DNA from: Planctomycetaceae bacterium
GTDB lineage: Bacteria > Planctomycetota > Planctomycetia > Pirellulales > Pirellulaceae
Assembly (NCBI GenBank): GCA_003455945.1
Contig: DMPQ01000113.1
Coordinates: 1 to 8,950, forward strand
DNA: 8,950 nt
Direction: 5' to 3'
Shown piece after piece: positions 1 to 6,391 of the stretch (position 1 is its first letter; each line of letters begins with the position of its first letter). A program made the translations under genes and the position numbers. The notes below the pieces were generated by a model. That model saw only the letters and a program-made list of their open reading frames with translations, ran no database searches and was not told where the DNA came from.

Positions 1-169
1 TAACCGAGGTCTCGGCCGAGTCGCCGCTCCACGCGCTCCGCGTCAGCACGATCGGTTCCGTAGGTTCGGGATCGAGATCGTCGACCGACGGAGTTCGGCG
101 GCAAAGTCGCGCGTCGTTCCGCTCGGACCACAGGCCGAAGATTCGGACACCACTTCCGTTCTCGGTCAC
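1..169 (-). CDS. Possible 5' end of an unidentified gene, running off the left edge
   Basis: On the minus strand an open frame begins at a GTG (169-167) after an in-frame stop at 190-188 and stays open to the window edge, giving about 56 residues starting VTENGSGVRIFGLWSERND. About three quarters of its codons end in G or C and it has a protein-like mix including an acidic stretch (DDLDPEPTEP), which fits coding DNA. I recognise no family, and the ribosome-binding site is poor (GGGAAG, 12 bases from the GTG). Two other frames are also open over this stretch: a very Arg-rich minus-strand frame with an ATG near 310, and a plus-strand frame open from base 2 to a TGA at 452-454. The choice is therefore uncertain. 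Stops are rare in any frame in DNA of this composition. Confidence 0.25.
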   Translation of the reverse strand, partial: MTENGSGVRIFGLWSERNDARLCRRTPSVDDLDPEPTEPIVLTRSAWSGDSAETSV

Positions 170-654
170 GCCGGTAAAAGCTTCCCGTCAGAACGGCCTC
201 TCGATCCGCTCTCCTCGCGAAGTTCCTCGGCGACTTGGCGATGTGATGGAGAGGAGACGATCGCGAGACCGGATCGCCGATTTCGAGCTGGCTTCTCCCT
301 CGCCGCATCGGCAACCTACCGATGCGTCTTCGATAATCGCGCAGCGGCAACGGCCTCGAGGAGTCGACGTCCATTCACTGCGGCCGAGAAGGTGGCCGAG
401 TTCGAATCCCCGAAGTCGCCCCCGGGACCACCTAAGTTGCTGCTCCTCAACTGAAGTCCCGCTTTGGACGACTCGAAATCGAGAAGCTCGTCCGGCAAAG
501 GGCTTCGCTGCGAGCCGACCGTCACGCCGCCGAGCCGTGAAGTTGCCGAGAAACCAACCGGCGATCGACGGTCGCCTGCGGTTCAGCGAAACGAGATCGG
601 TCGAACGACGAGGTGATTCGACGATCGTTCGGCCCCGAACACTCTTCCGGCAAC
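170..654. other. Stretch without a supported gene, downstream of trmL
   Basis: About 485 bases lie between the end of trmL and the possible gene at the left edge. Open frames cross it on both strands, but their translations are Arg/Ser-rich low-complexity shadows without recognisable motifs, and they use AGA/AGG/AGT codons more than the real genes nearby. A plus-strand frame open from the left edge to 454 could be the tail of a gene outside the window, but nothing in it is recognisable. The only structure seen is an imperfectly placed inverted repeat just after trmL (602-631). Confidence 0.5.
602..631 (-). repeat. Inverted repeat 24 bases after trmL, weak terminator candidate
   Basis: CGAACGA (602-608) and TCGTTCG (625-631) are perfect 7-base inverted arms around a 16-base loop, beginning 24 bases beyond the trmL stop. 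A transcript of the trmL operon could fold here. There is no T-run after it on the minus strand, the loop is long, and TCG/CGA-rich DNA such as this throws up inverted repeats by chance, so a terminator role is only a possibility. Confidence 0.2.
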
Positions 655-1182
655 TCACCCCTCGAACCGAATTCCGAGTTGCCGAGCCGCTTCGTAGCCG
701 GCGATCGCGACGCTGCACGAGAGATTCAGGCTCCGCACCTTGCCGCTCGTCGGAATTCTCAGGCGTCGATCCTCGCCCCGAGCGAGGATGCGATCGGGCA
801 ATCCGCGACTTTCGCTCCCGAACAGCAGTACGTCTCCGCGCGAGAACGAGACCTCGGTCGGAGCCCGACTCCCCTTGGTCGTCAGCTTCCAGGCGCGATC
901 CAGATCCAATCGGGACTCCAGCTCGTCGAGTCCCGAGAGAATTTCCCAATCGAGATGCTGCCAGTAATCGAGTCCCGCTCGACGCAACGTCTTGGCATCG
1001 GTCCGAAATCCGAGCGGACGAACGAGCCAGAGTTTCGCACCGAGCGCCACGCAGGTCCGCCCCACCGCTCCGGTGTTCGGAGGGATCTCCGGGTGGACGA
1101 GCACGACATTCAGCCAGGGGCTCTCTCCCGAAGGGGCCGGCGACGACGAGCTCTCCATCACTTCGTCACGAATTCCAGACAT
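655..1182 (-). CDS. trmL: tRNA (cytidine/uridine-34 2'-O)-methyltransferase TrmL, SPOUT superfamily
   Basis: By family, this cytoplasmic enzyme uses S-adenosylmethionine to methylate the ribose of the wobble nucleotide (position 34) of certain leucine tRNAs. The 175-residue product carries the SpoU/TrmL motifs in order: PEIPPNTGAVGRT at 31-43 with Asn36 and Arg42, LLFGSESRGLP at 119-129, and IPTSGKVRSLNLS at 143-155, which forms the SAM-binding knot, followed by YEAARQLG. E. coli TrmL is about 157 residues, so this is a minimal SPOUT domain with a Ser-rich N-terminal extension. Two starts are possible. The ATG at 1182 has GGGGAG 5 bases upstream. The ATG at 1158 shares its A with the TGA of the upstream gene (TGATG) and would give 167 residues. 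I prefer 1182 for its Shine-Dalgarno sequence; the family's conserved part begins only at about residue 24, so homology does not decide. Where most relatives have NLSN or NLST, this one has NLSC. It is co-transcribed with, and probably translationally coupled to, the beta-propeller gene. Confidence 0.88.
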   Translation of the reverse strand: MSGIRDEVMESSSSPAPSGESPWLNVVLVHPEIPPNTGAVGRTCVALGAKLWLVRPLGFRTDAKTLRRAGLDYWQHLDWEILSGLDELESRLDLDRAWKLTTKGSRAPTEVSFSRGDVLLFGSESRGLPDRILARGEDRRLRIPTSGKVRSLNLSCSVAIAGYEAARQLGIRFEG

Positions 1183-2510
1183 TTCAGCTCCCCGACGCCG
1201 CCGACCGCATTGCTCCGGACGAACAGTCGACCATCGGCATACGCGGGAAGGGCCCGCCCCGTCCCGTCGGTCCACCGCCCCGAGAATCGCTCCCGATACG
1301 CCCCGGTCTCCGCACCGACGATTCGCAGCGTCCCGTCGATCGACACCCCGATCAGATCCTCTCCCAAGCGAATCAGGTGAGTTCCGGGCATCGGACGCGA
1401 CCAGAGCACCTGGCCGCTCTCCCGCTCGACGCATCGCAAGTTCGTGTCGTCGAAGTCCTCGCGACCGTCGGTGCCGAACAGATGCGCTCCGACGGAAACC
1501 GGCGTGAAATACTGACTCGCGAACTCCTCGCCCCCTTCGCGAACCACCCGCATTTGTCCCTCCGCCAGTTCCAGCATCAGCGAACCGATGCCGTAGGCGG
1601 CCGAGACATGGACCTGAGTCCCCACGACGATCGGTACGCTCGCGTTGACCGTCGGTCCCGTCTTGCCGAACGGAACGCGGAACCGCTCCTGGCCGTCTTC
1701 CGCATCGAGAGCGACCAGCTGCAGACGGGTCGGAACGAGCACGGTCGTTCGACCTCGAAAATCGATCGCGATCGGGGCGGCGTAGCTCGCTCCTTCGTTC
1801 GTCGCCTGCCAGCGCGTCGTCCCGTCCTGAAGATCGAGCCCGACGACACCGGCTCCCTGTCGCCCTCCGACATTGATGACGACCGTCCGATCGACGATCA
1901 GCGGGGCGCTCCCGGCTCCGAAATAGTTCTCGTCCCCTCGCAATTCGCCGAAGAGGTCTCGCTTCCACAACTCCTTGCCCGTGGCCAGGTCCAAGCAGAC
2001 CGCCGTTCCGGCCGCTCCCCACGCCACGACTCGCCCCTGTGAAATCGTCGGCACCGCTCGCGGACCGCCGTCCGGATTGATCCGCCCCTGATATTCCGCC
2101 GGCCAATCGGCCCGCCATCGTGTCTCGCCGGTCGCCGCATCCAGCCCCTCGACCGTTTCCCGATCGTCGACTCGGTGAAACAGGACCGCGATGCCGTCGG
2201 CCACCGCCACGCCGGCAAAACCTTCACCGACTTTCCGTTCCCAGACGGTACGGACGTCGATCGTCCCCTGGCCGGTCGGCAACGGTCGTTCGTCGACCGC
2301 GATGCCGTCCCGATTCGGTCCGAGAATCTGCGGCCAATCCCCCGCCGCTCCGTCACCGGGCGCGATTGCCAGCAACACTCCGACCGTCGCGAACCGCTTC
2401 AGCCGACGGCCGTATCCGAGAAGAGCAGGGGAGCGAAGCGTGCGAATCACCACCTCGTGGCAACCGATCGCTCGGGAATCGAGGCGATTCGTATCGCGAT
2501 CCTTCTCCAT
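1158..2510 (-). CDS. Exported PQQ-like beta-propeller repeat protein
   Basis: The 450-residue product is a secreted, probably periplasmic, beta-propeller of the PQQ-binding-like/BamB-like class that is very abundant in Planctomycetota. Its exact role is unknown. An unusually long basic n-region (about 40 residues, with RRLKR at 35-39) precedes a hydrophobic stretch (FATVGVLLAIA, 40-50) and a likely cleavage near GAAG/DWP (about 57). The mature part opens with DWPQILGPNRDGI (58-70), the phylum's signature for this class. Blade-type repeats with the pattern xLDaxTGxxxW occur at about 122-133, 172-183, 224-235, 267-278, 360-371 and, degenerate, 397-409. The start is well supported: AAGGAG (2523-2518) lies 7 bases before the ATG. 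There are no quinoprotein dehydrogenase catalytic motifs, so it is more likely a binding or scaffold protein than an alcohol dehydrogenase. It is the first gene of an operon with trmL, which is odd because the two proteins work in different compartments. Confidence 0.85.
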   Translation of the reverse strand: MEKDRDTNRLDSRAIGCHEVVIRTLRSPALLGYGRRLKRFATVGVLLAIAPGDGAAGDWPQILGPNRDGIAVDERPLPTGQGTIDVRTVWERKVGEGFAGVAVADGIAVLFHRVDDRETVEGLDAATGETRWRADWPAEYQGRINPDGGPRAVPTISQGRVVAWGAAGTAVCLDLATGKELWKRDLFGELRGDENYFGAGSAPLIVDRTVVINVGGRQGAGVVGLDLQDGTTRWQATNEGASYAAPIAIDFRGRTTVLVPTRLQLVALDAEDGQERFRVPFGKTGPTVNASVPIVVGTQVHVSAAYGIGSLMLELAEGQMRVVREGGEEFASQYFTPVSVGAHLFGTDGREDFDDTNLRCVERESGQVLWSRPMPGTHLIRLGEDLIGVSIDGTLRIVGAETGAYRERFSGRWTDGTGRALPAYADGRLFVRSNAVGGVGELKCLEFVTK

Positions 2511-2517
2511 TCTCCCT

Positions 2518-2523
2518 CTCCTT
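2518..2523 (-). promoter_or_regulatory. Strong Shine-Dalgarno of the beta-propeller gene
   Basis: AAGGAG is a near-perfect anti-16S match 7 bases before the ATG at 2510. It fixes this start over internal GTG codons nearer the hydrophobic core and so supports the long n-region of the signal peptide. It is the clearest ribosome-binding site in the window. Confidence 0.75.
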
Positions 2524-2541
2524 GCCGTTCGTCAGACTCGT

Positions 2542-2561
2542 CGCTCGCCGGGGGGCGAGCG
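2542..2561. repeat. Perfect 8-bp GC-rich hairpin in the divergent spacer
   Basis: CGCTCGCC (2542-2549) and GGCGAGCG (2554-2561) are perfect inverted arms around a four-base GGGG loop (CCCC on the other strand). It lies 32 bases before the start of the beta-propeller gene and about 170 bases before the membrane protein gene. It could be a stem in the 5' untranslated leader of the minus-strand operon, an operator, or a barrier between the two divergent transcription units. Seven of the eight pairs are G-C. I see no convincing -35/-10 pair near it. Confidence 0.5.
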
Positions 2562-2729
2562 TGCATCGAATGTCACGTCACCGCGCGATCCGATCCCCGG
2601 AATTACGCCTCGGGAACCGGCAACTCCCCCGTCCGAAATCGAAGCGATCAATGTACCATGAGGGGGGCGCGACCGGTCCGTTCCCGGAGCCTCGAACCTG
2701 TCGCCTCTCGGACCCGATTCGGCCTTCTC

Positions 2730-3836
2730 ATGAAGCTGCTTCACAAGAAGCGCGGCGATCGCAGCTCGGTGCCCCCGCTGGCGGGAAGTCTCGTCGAGGC
2801 GCTCGGTGATGCTGCGCTGACGTTGGTCGGCTCGGTCGTGCTGACGGCGGTCGCGGTCGATTGGGGCTTTCGACTGGTCGATTCGCGACCGCTTCCCGGA
2901 CTCTGGCAATCGGCGCTGCTGCTGTTGCCGTCGCTTGCCTGCGTCGCCGTCGGACTCTTCCGACTCAGCTCGCTCGTCTTCCGCTCGTCGTTGACCGTGG
3001 AGCGTCGCTGCGCACTGATTCGTCGTGGCGGCGATGCAGGAAATCGTTCTGGCGGCGATCCGGCGACAAGTCGAAACGAAAGCGACGAGCGTCAGCCGCA
3101 AGAAAACAGACCTCCGGTCCGCGGTGGATCGACACTCCAGCCGGGCGAACGTCTCGCGTTTCGACTGCCGCTGTTCGACGATCAGCTCCGACCGATGGCC
3201 CAGCTCGGCGGCTTGGCGTTGCTCGCCGGGATCGCGACGGCGGCACTCGTCTCGTCATTGGCCGAGCGACGTTTTTCGACGTCGACGACCGTCGGTCTTT
3301 CGCTGCTGTTGACGCTGACCTCCGGCGGCGTGCTCCGGACCGGCTGGCTCTTTGCGCGGCATCTGATCCGCTGGTATCGCTGCGGTCCGACCTGCGTCGA
3401 AGTGAATGCGATTCCTGCGGTCGCCGGCACGACGCTGGTGCTGCACGTTCGCCAATGCGATCGGGCTCGCTGGCGATCGGTCCAGGTCGCGCTCGAATGT
3501 CACGAGGAAGCGGTCTTCCACCAGGGGACCGACGTCCGCCGCGAATCGCGGCGCGTCCTGTCGCTCCCCTGTCGCCTCGAAGAAGCGCCGACGACTCGCG
3601 AAGGTCGACATCGCGATCTGCTCGGCGAGTGCGACATCCCTCGTCGAGCCATGCCGACGTTCATCGGCACCAACGGCTCGATCCAATGGCGTCTGAGGAT
3701 CACGGCGCGCGCCAAACGCGGGATCGCGATGGAGCGCGAGGCGCCGCTGACGATCGCTGCCGCTCCGACCGCTCCGGCTCCCGAGGTCCGCACGTTTCGG
3801 CGAAGCGGAGGTCGAGTCGGTCAGGAGGTCGGCTGA
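2730..3836 (+). CDS. Membrane protein with four predicted helices and an arrestin-like cytosolic domain (triad gene 1)
   Basis: The function is unknown. The 368-residue product has a basic N-terminus (MKLLHKKRGDR), then hydrophobic segments at about 22-44, 57-80, 159-176 and 185-208. A hydrophilic insert at about 97-140 is Arg/Gly/Asp/Asn-rich and looks disordered. From about 219 to 345 it has a beta-rich domain with GPTCVEV, a CHEEAVFHQGTD block (257-268) and FIGTNGSIQWRLRITA (311-326). This last block resembles the 'PSFxGxxGSIRYxL' strand pair of arrestin-domain proteins. Planctomycete proteins annotated DUF3592 often share this layout, though I do not see DUF3592 itself. The start is uncertain: the ATG at 2730 fits the usual basic opening just before the first helix, while an in-frame ATG at 2658 would add 24 Arg-rich residues; neither has a clear Shine-Dalgarno sequence. 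Its TGA overlaps the next ATG (TGATG), so it leads a three-gene, probably coupled, operon. Confidence 0.8.
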   Translation: MKLLHKKRGDRSSVPPLAGSLVEALGDAALTLVGSVVLTAVAVDWGFRLVDSRPLPGLWQSALLLLPSLACVAVGLFRLSSLVFRSSLTVERRCALIRRGGDAGNRSGGDPATSRNESDERQPQENRPPVRGGSTLQPGERLAFRLPLFDDQLRPMAQLGGLALLAGIATAALVSSLAERRFSTSTTVGLSLLLTLTSGGVLRTGWLFARHLIRWYRCGPTCVEVNAIPAVAGTTLVLHVRQCDRARWRSVQVALECHEEAVFHQGTDVRRESRRVLSLPCRLEEAPTTREGRHRDLLGECDIPRRAMPTFIGTNGSIQWRLRITARAKRGIAMEREAPLTIAAAPTAPAPEVRTFRRSGGRVGQEVG

Positions 3837-4405
3837 TGGATCCGCTGATCAGCCTGACGATCCGCAACCGCAAGGCGTGGTTCGCTCCCGGCGAGGAACT
3901 CGACTGCGAGTACCAGATCGACCGGATCGGACCTCGTTCGATCGCGGCAGTCGAAGCGTCGGTGCTCTGGTCGACCTTCGGCAAGGGGGACGCCGACATG
4001 GGCGTCCATTACTTCGAGCGCCGCGTTCCCGAAGATCTTCCCGACGGCGATCTGCGCGAACTGCATCGCTTCCGGACGCGATGCCCCGACGGGCCGCTCA
4101 GCTACGAAGGCGAACTCCTGTCGATCCGATGGTGCGTGCGCGTGCGAGTCTTTCCGCTGCGCGGCAAGGAGACGAGCTTCGATCTCCCCTTTCGCCTCGG
4201 ACAGATCGCTTCGCCGAGCGAACTGGCGGAGGCCGGACAGAAGCAAGTCGCGACTCGGCCCGAGCCGACTCGATCGACCGAAGAGACGGCCAGCGTCGAG
4301 ATGACCGTCCGCCATGACGATCCGAACCCCGCGTCCGATTCGCCGACCTCGTCGTCGAGCGACGCGAACCAGGACGGCTCCTCGCCGAACGGTTCTCAGC
4401 GGTGA
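3836..4405 (+). CDS. Soluble arrestin-like beta-sandwich protein with disordered tail (triad gene 2)
   Basis: The function is unknown. The 189-residue product has no signal peptide or membrane segment. Residues 1-122 look like an arrestin/Spo0M-type beta-sandwich: RKAWFAPGEELDCEYQI (12-28, the 'f.pGe.l.g.y.v' opening), VEASVLWSTFGKGDADMGVHYFERR (39-63), then PLSYEGELLSIRWCVRVRVF (87-106), comparable to the 'PPSYxGxxxxVRYxVxV' segment of arrestin-domain proteins, and a short Gly-Lys-rich turn. Residues from about 125 to 189 are Ser/Asp/Pro/Thr-rich and probably disordered. The ATG shares its A with the stop of the membrane protein gene and the end overlaps the next start (GTGA), so the three proteins are probably made in fixed proportion. 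Known arrestins act as adaptors between membranes and cargo; a similar adaptor role here is inference only. Confidence 0.8.
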   Translation: MDPLISLTIRNRKAWFAPGEELDCEYQIDRIGPRSIAAVEASVLWSTFGKGDADMGVHYFERRVPEDLPDGDLRELHRFRTRCPDGPLSYEGELLSIRWCVRVRVFPLRGKETSFDLPFRLGQIASPSELAEAGQKQVATRPEPTRSTEETASVEMTVRHDDPNPASDSPTSSSSDANQDGSSPNGSQR

Positions 4406-5181
4406 GCGCCGATACTCCGACGGAATCGCCTCGGCCGATCGTCGCCGAGAATCCGTTCGACGCCTCGCGAATCGCCCCCGGCGTGCGGCGATTCCGTTTT
4501 CCCAGCGACTTCTCGGCCGCGGATTGGTTCGAGGCGTACGCGGCGGCACGAAGAATCGGCGCCATCGTCGGTCCGCACGGCATCGGCAAGACGACCCTGA
4601 TTCGCGAGTTGCTGCGAATCGCTGCGGGGGAAGCCCCCGCGGACGCAACGGACGAGCGTCGAGTACCGCTCGTCGATCGACTTTCCGATCCGCTCGTCGT
4701 CGCGGTCGAGACGGCAGGCCGACCGACACTCCGACGCCTCGTCCCGCACGAGTCCGGCTTCGAACGACGTGAGGCACTCCGATTTTCGATGCTCGTTCGG
4801 GCGCTTCACGCGCGCCGGTGGGTGATCATCGACGGCTTCGAATCGCTCGGCCCCTTGCGGCGCGGCCTGCTGTCGTCGCTCGCCCGCATCGGCGGCGGCT
4901 CGCTGCTGGTGACGACTCACCGCCCGCTGATCGGTCTGAAGAGTCTGCCGAGTCCGCGGCCGTCGAGCGACCTCTTCATCACCCTCGTGCACCGTTCCGC
5001 CGCCGAGTGGTCGAACGCGAACGAGTCGGCGGCGCGGGAGCAACACCAGCCGCTCCCCTGGAGCGACGCGGAACTGACGGCGCTGTATGAGCGGCACCGC
5101 GGCAACATTCGCGAAGCGCTCTTCGAGCTCTACGACCGCTGGGCCGAGGCGGCTCGTCGCGCCGAACGCTCGCCGACATGA
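4402..5181 (+). CDS. P-loop ATPase (triad gene 3)
   Basis: The 259-residue cytoplasmic product is a single-domain P-loop NTPase. It shows a Walker A motif GPHGIGKTT (57-65), a Walker B strand RWVIIDGFESL (139-149) with Asp144 and a possible catalytic Glu147, and a sensor-type strand LLVTTHRP (168-175). The N-terminus has a conserved-looking ENPFDASRIAPG (16-27) and the C-terminus a helix with RGNIREALFELYDRWA (233-248). No ABC signature, membrane helix or DNA-binding domain is seen, so it is closer to AAA/STAND-like or orphan ATPases than to a transporter subunit; the precise family is not clear to me. The start is a GTG whose last two bases belong to the TGA of the upstream gene. The last 52 bases overlap the 3' end of the oppositely oriented SDR gene. 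As the only energy-using member of the triad, it probably drives or switches the two arrestin-like proteins, by inference. Confidence 0.85.
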   Translation: MSADTPTESPRPIVAENPFDASRIAPGVRRFRFPSDFSAADWFEAYAAARRIGAIVGPHGIGKTTLIRELLRIAAGEAPADATDERRVPLVDRLSDPLVVAVETAGRPTLRRLVPHESGFERREALRFSMLVRALHARRWVIIDGFESLGPLRRGLLSSLARIGGGSLLVTTHRPLIGLKSLPSPRPSSDLFITLVHRSAAEWSNANESAAREQHQPLPWSDAELTALYERHRGNIREALFELYDRWAEAARRAERSPT

Positions 5182-6146
5182 CCATGCTCGACGAACCAGG
5201 TCCACGCCGCATCGATCGCGTCGTCGACCGTTCCGAAGCGGTAGTCGAGTTCGCGAGCCGCCTTGTCGCTGCTGTAGTAGTGGAACTGACCTCCCATCCG
5301 CAGCGCCGCCGAATTGATGTCGGTCTCGGTTCCGCTGAGTCGCGCCCAGAGATCGCCGACCGCTCCGACGCCACGCCCGACCGGTCGCAGGAGCGGTGCG
5401 ATCGGCCCGCGGACGCCGGCTCGCTTCGCCATCCGCTTCCAGAGCGCCAGGTAGCTCAGGTTGACTCCCGCCAGGATGTACCCCTCGCCGCATCGCCCTT
5501 TCGCTGCCGCCGCCAACACCCCGCGAGCGACATCGCGCACGTCGACGACGCTGCAACCGCCGGCCGGCGCGAACGGCGGGCGATGCCGAGCGACCTCCAG
5601 CAGCATCTTTCCCGAGGACGGCTTCCAGTCCCACGGACCGAGCATGAAGCCGGGGTGAACGATGACGGCATCCAGTCCCTGAGCGATCTCGTCTCGCACC
5701 GCCGCTTCCGCTTCCCGCTTGCTGACGACATAAGCGCACGGAACTTGGCCGGAGATCGGCGTTCGCTCGTCGGCCTGACCGTTCGCCGTCGCCAGCGCGA
5801 GCGTATTGACGGTCGAGATGTGGACCAGTCGCGCTCCGGCTCGACGAGCCGCTCGGGCGATCCGGCGAGTCCCTTCGACGTTGACCCGCCGCGCCTCGTC
5901 CAGACCACTCCAGCCGATCCGGACGAAGCCGGCGCTGTGGAGCACGATCTCCGCCCCTTCCGCCGCTCGATCGAGACCGTCCTGATCGTCCAGACCGCAG
6001 GCGCACCGCTCGATCGGCAGGTCGTCGAGCGGCGCCGAAGGGCTGCCGGAGCGAACGATCGCGCGGACCTGGTCCCCCCGCTCGATCGCCATGCGGACCA
6101 GATTGTTCCCCAGCAGCCCGGTGGCGCCGGTCACCAGCATCCTCAT
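5130..6146 (-). CDS. Extended SDR: NAD(P)-dependent epimerase/dehydratase family protein
   Basis: The 338-residue product is a Rossmann-fold oxidoreductase of the extended short-chain dehydrogenase class, in the dihydroflavonol reductase/HpnA-like branch; the substrate is unknown. It shows TGATGLLG (6-13, the TGxxGxxG dinucleotide site), the segment VLHSAGFVRIGW (68-79), HISTVNTL (109-116) with catalytic Ser near 111, YVVSK (139-143, YxxxK) and VIVHPGFMLGPWD (161-173). The start at 6146 puts the Rossmann strand at the N-terminus and has GAGG 6 bases upstream. Longer in-frame starts at 6176 and 6260 add only an Arg/Gly-rich stretch without family character. The C-terminal tail (about 321-338, GHVGERSARRAASAQRS) is encoded over the end of the ATPase gene. 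A nucleotide-sugar epimerase is the other possibility, but the DFR-like features make a keto or lipid substrate more likely. Divergent from the GNAT and KS-like genes, it may belong to the same pathway, for example as a ketolipid reductase. Confidence 0.85.
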   Translation of the reverse strand: MRMLVTGATGLLGNNLVRMAIERGDQVRAIVRSGSPSAPLDDLPIERCACGLDDQDGLDRAAEGAEIVLHSAGFVRIGWSGLDEARRVNVEGTRRIARAARRAGARLVHISTVNTLALATANGQADERTPISGQVPCAYVVSKREAEAAVRDEIAQGLDAVIVHPGFMLGPWDWKPSSGKMLLEVARHRPPFAPAGGCSVVDVRDVARGVLAAAAKGRCGEGYILAGVNLSYLALWKRMAKRAGVRGPIAPLLRPVGRGVGAVGDLWARLSGTETDINSAALRMGGQFHYYSSDKAARELDYRFGTVDDAIDAAWTWFVEHGHVGERSARRAASAQRS

Positions 6147-6391
6147 CGCCCCCCTCGTTCCTTTCCCGAGCCGCATGATTCCTCGATCGTTCGCGACTTC
6201 CGCCCGTTCGCGACCTCTCCCCGTTCGAGACTTCCGTTCAACGAGGCCCCGAGACGTCATGTCCGGACGTTCGATTCTAGTCGAGCCTGACGGCGCGACG
6301 GGACGGGAACCGAACGGCGCCTTCGATCGCCGACGATGCCTCGCTCGACAAGGTCCGGCGCGAGTCGCGGGGCGGGGGAGGGGACGTTAGA
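6147..6391. promoter_or_regulatory. Divergent intergenic region between the SDR and GNAT genes
   Basis: This 245-base spacer must hold the start signals for both the SDR gene (minus) and the GNAT/KS-like pair (plus). The T/C-rich part next to the SDR gives its ribosome-binding site (GAGG at 6156-6153). The part next to the GNAT gene is strongly G-rich (6370-6383). TAGAAT hexamers, close to a -10 box, occur on the minus strand at 6279-6274 and on the plus strand at 6388-6393, but neither has a recognisable -35 at the right distance. The plus-strand copy runs into the ATG at 6392, so if it is a real -10 box the gene must start at 6482. Confidence 0.35.

Noticed and set aside
316..525. 69-codon minus-strand frame with a more balanced composition (ends AAVNGRRLLEAVAAARLSKTHR)
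   Set aside because: No ribosome-binding site, no recognisable family, and length within chance for this base composition.
629..642. Palindrome-like GTTCGGCCCCGAAC after trmL as a terminator
   Set aside because: The six-base arms have only a two-base gap, too short for an RNA hairpin loop, and there is no T-run.
188..949. Minus-strand open frame of 253 codons reaching past the end of trmL
   Set aside because: It overlaps more than half of trmL in another frame, is extremely Arg/Ser-rich, and shows no family pattern.
243..2042. A 599-codon open frame on the plus strand opposite trmL and the beta-propeller gene
   Set aside because: The translation is Arg/Ser/Pro-rich and motif-free, and the minus strand holds two recognised genes with strong family motifs here.
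1158..2510. Beta-propeller protein as a PQQ-dependent alcohol dehydrogenase or as BamB
   Set aside because: Only the blade repeats are seen; there are no quinoprotein catalytic motifs, no lipobox cysteine, and planctomycetes carry many such proteins of unknown role.
6274..6279. TAGAAT on the minus strand as a -10 box for the SDR gene
   Set aside because: No -35 element at 15-19 bases upstream and a single hexamer is weak evidence; noted within the spacer entry only.
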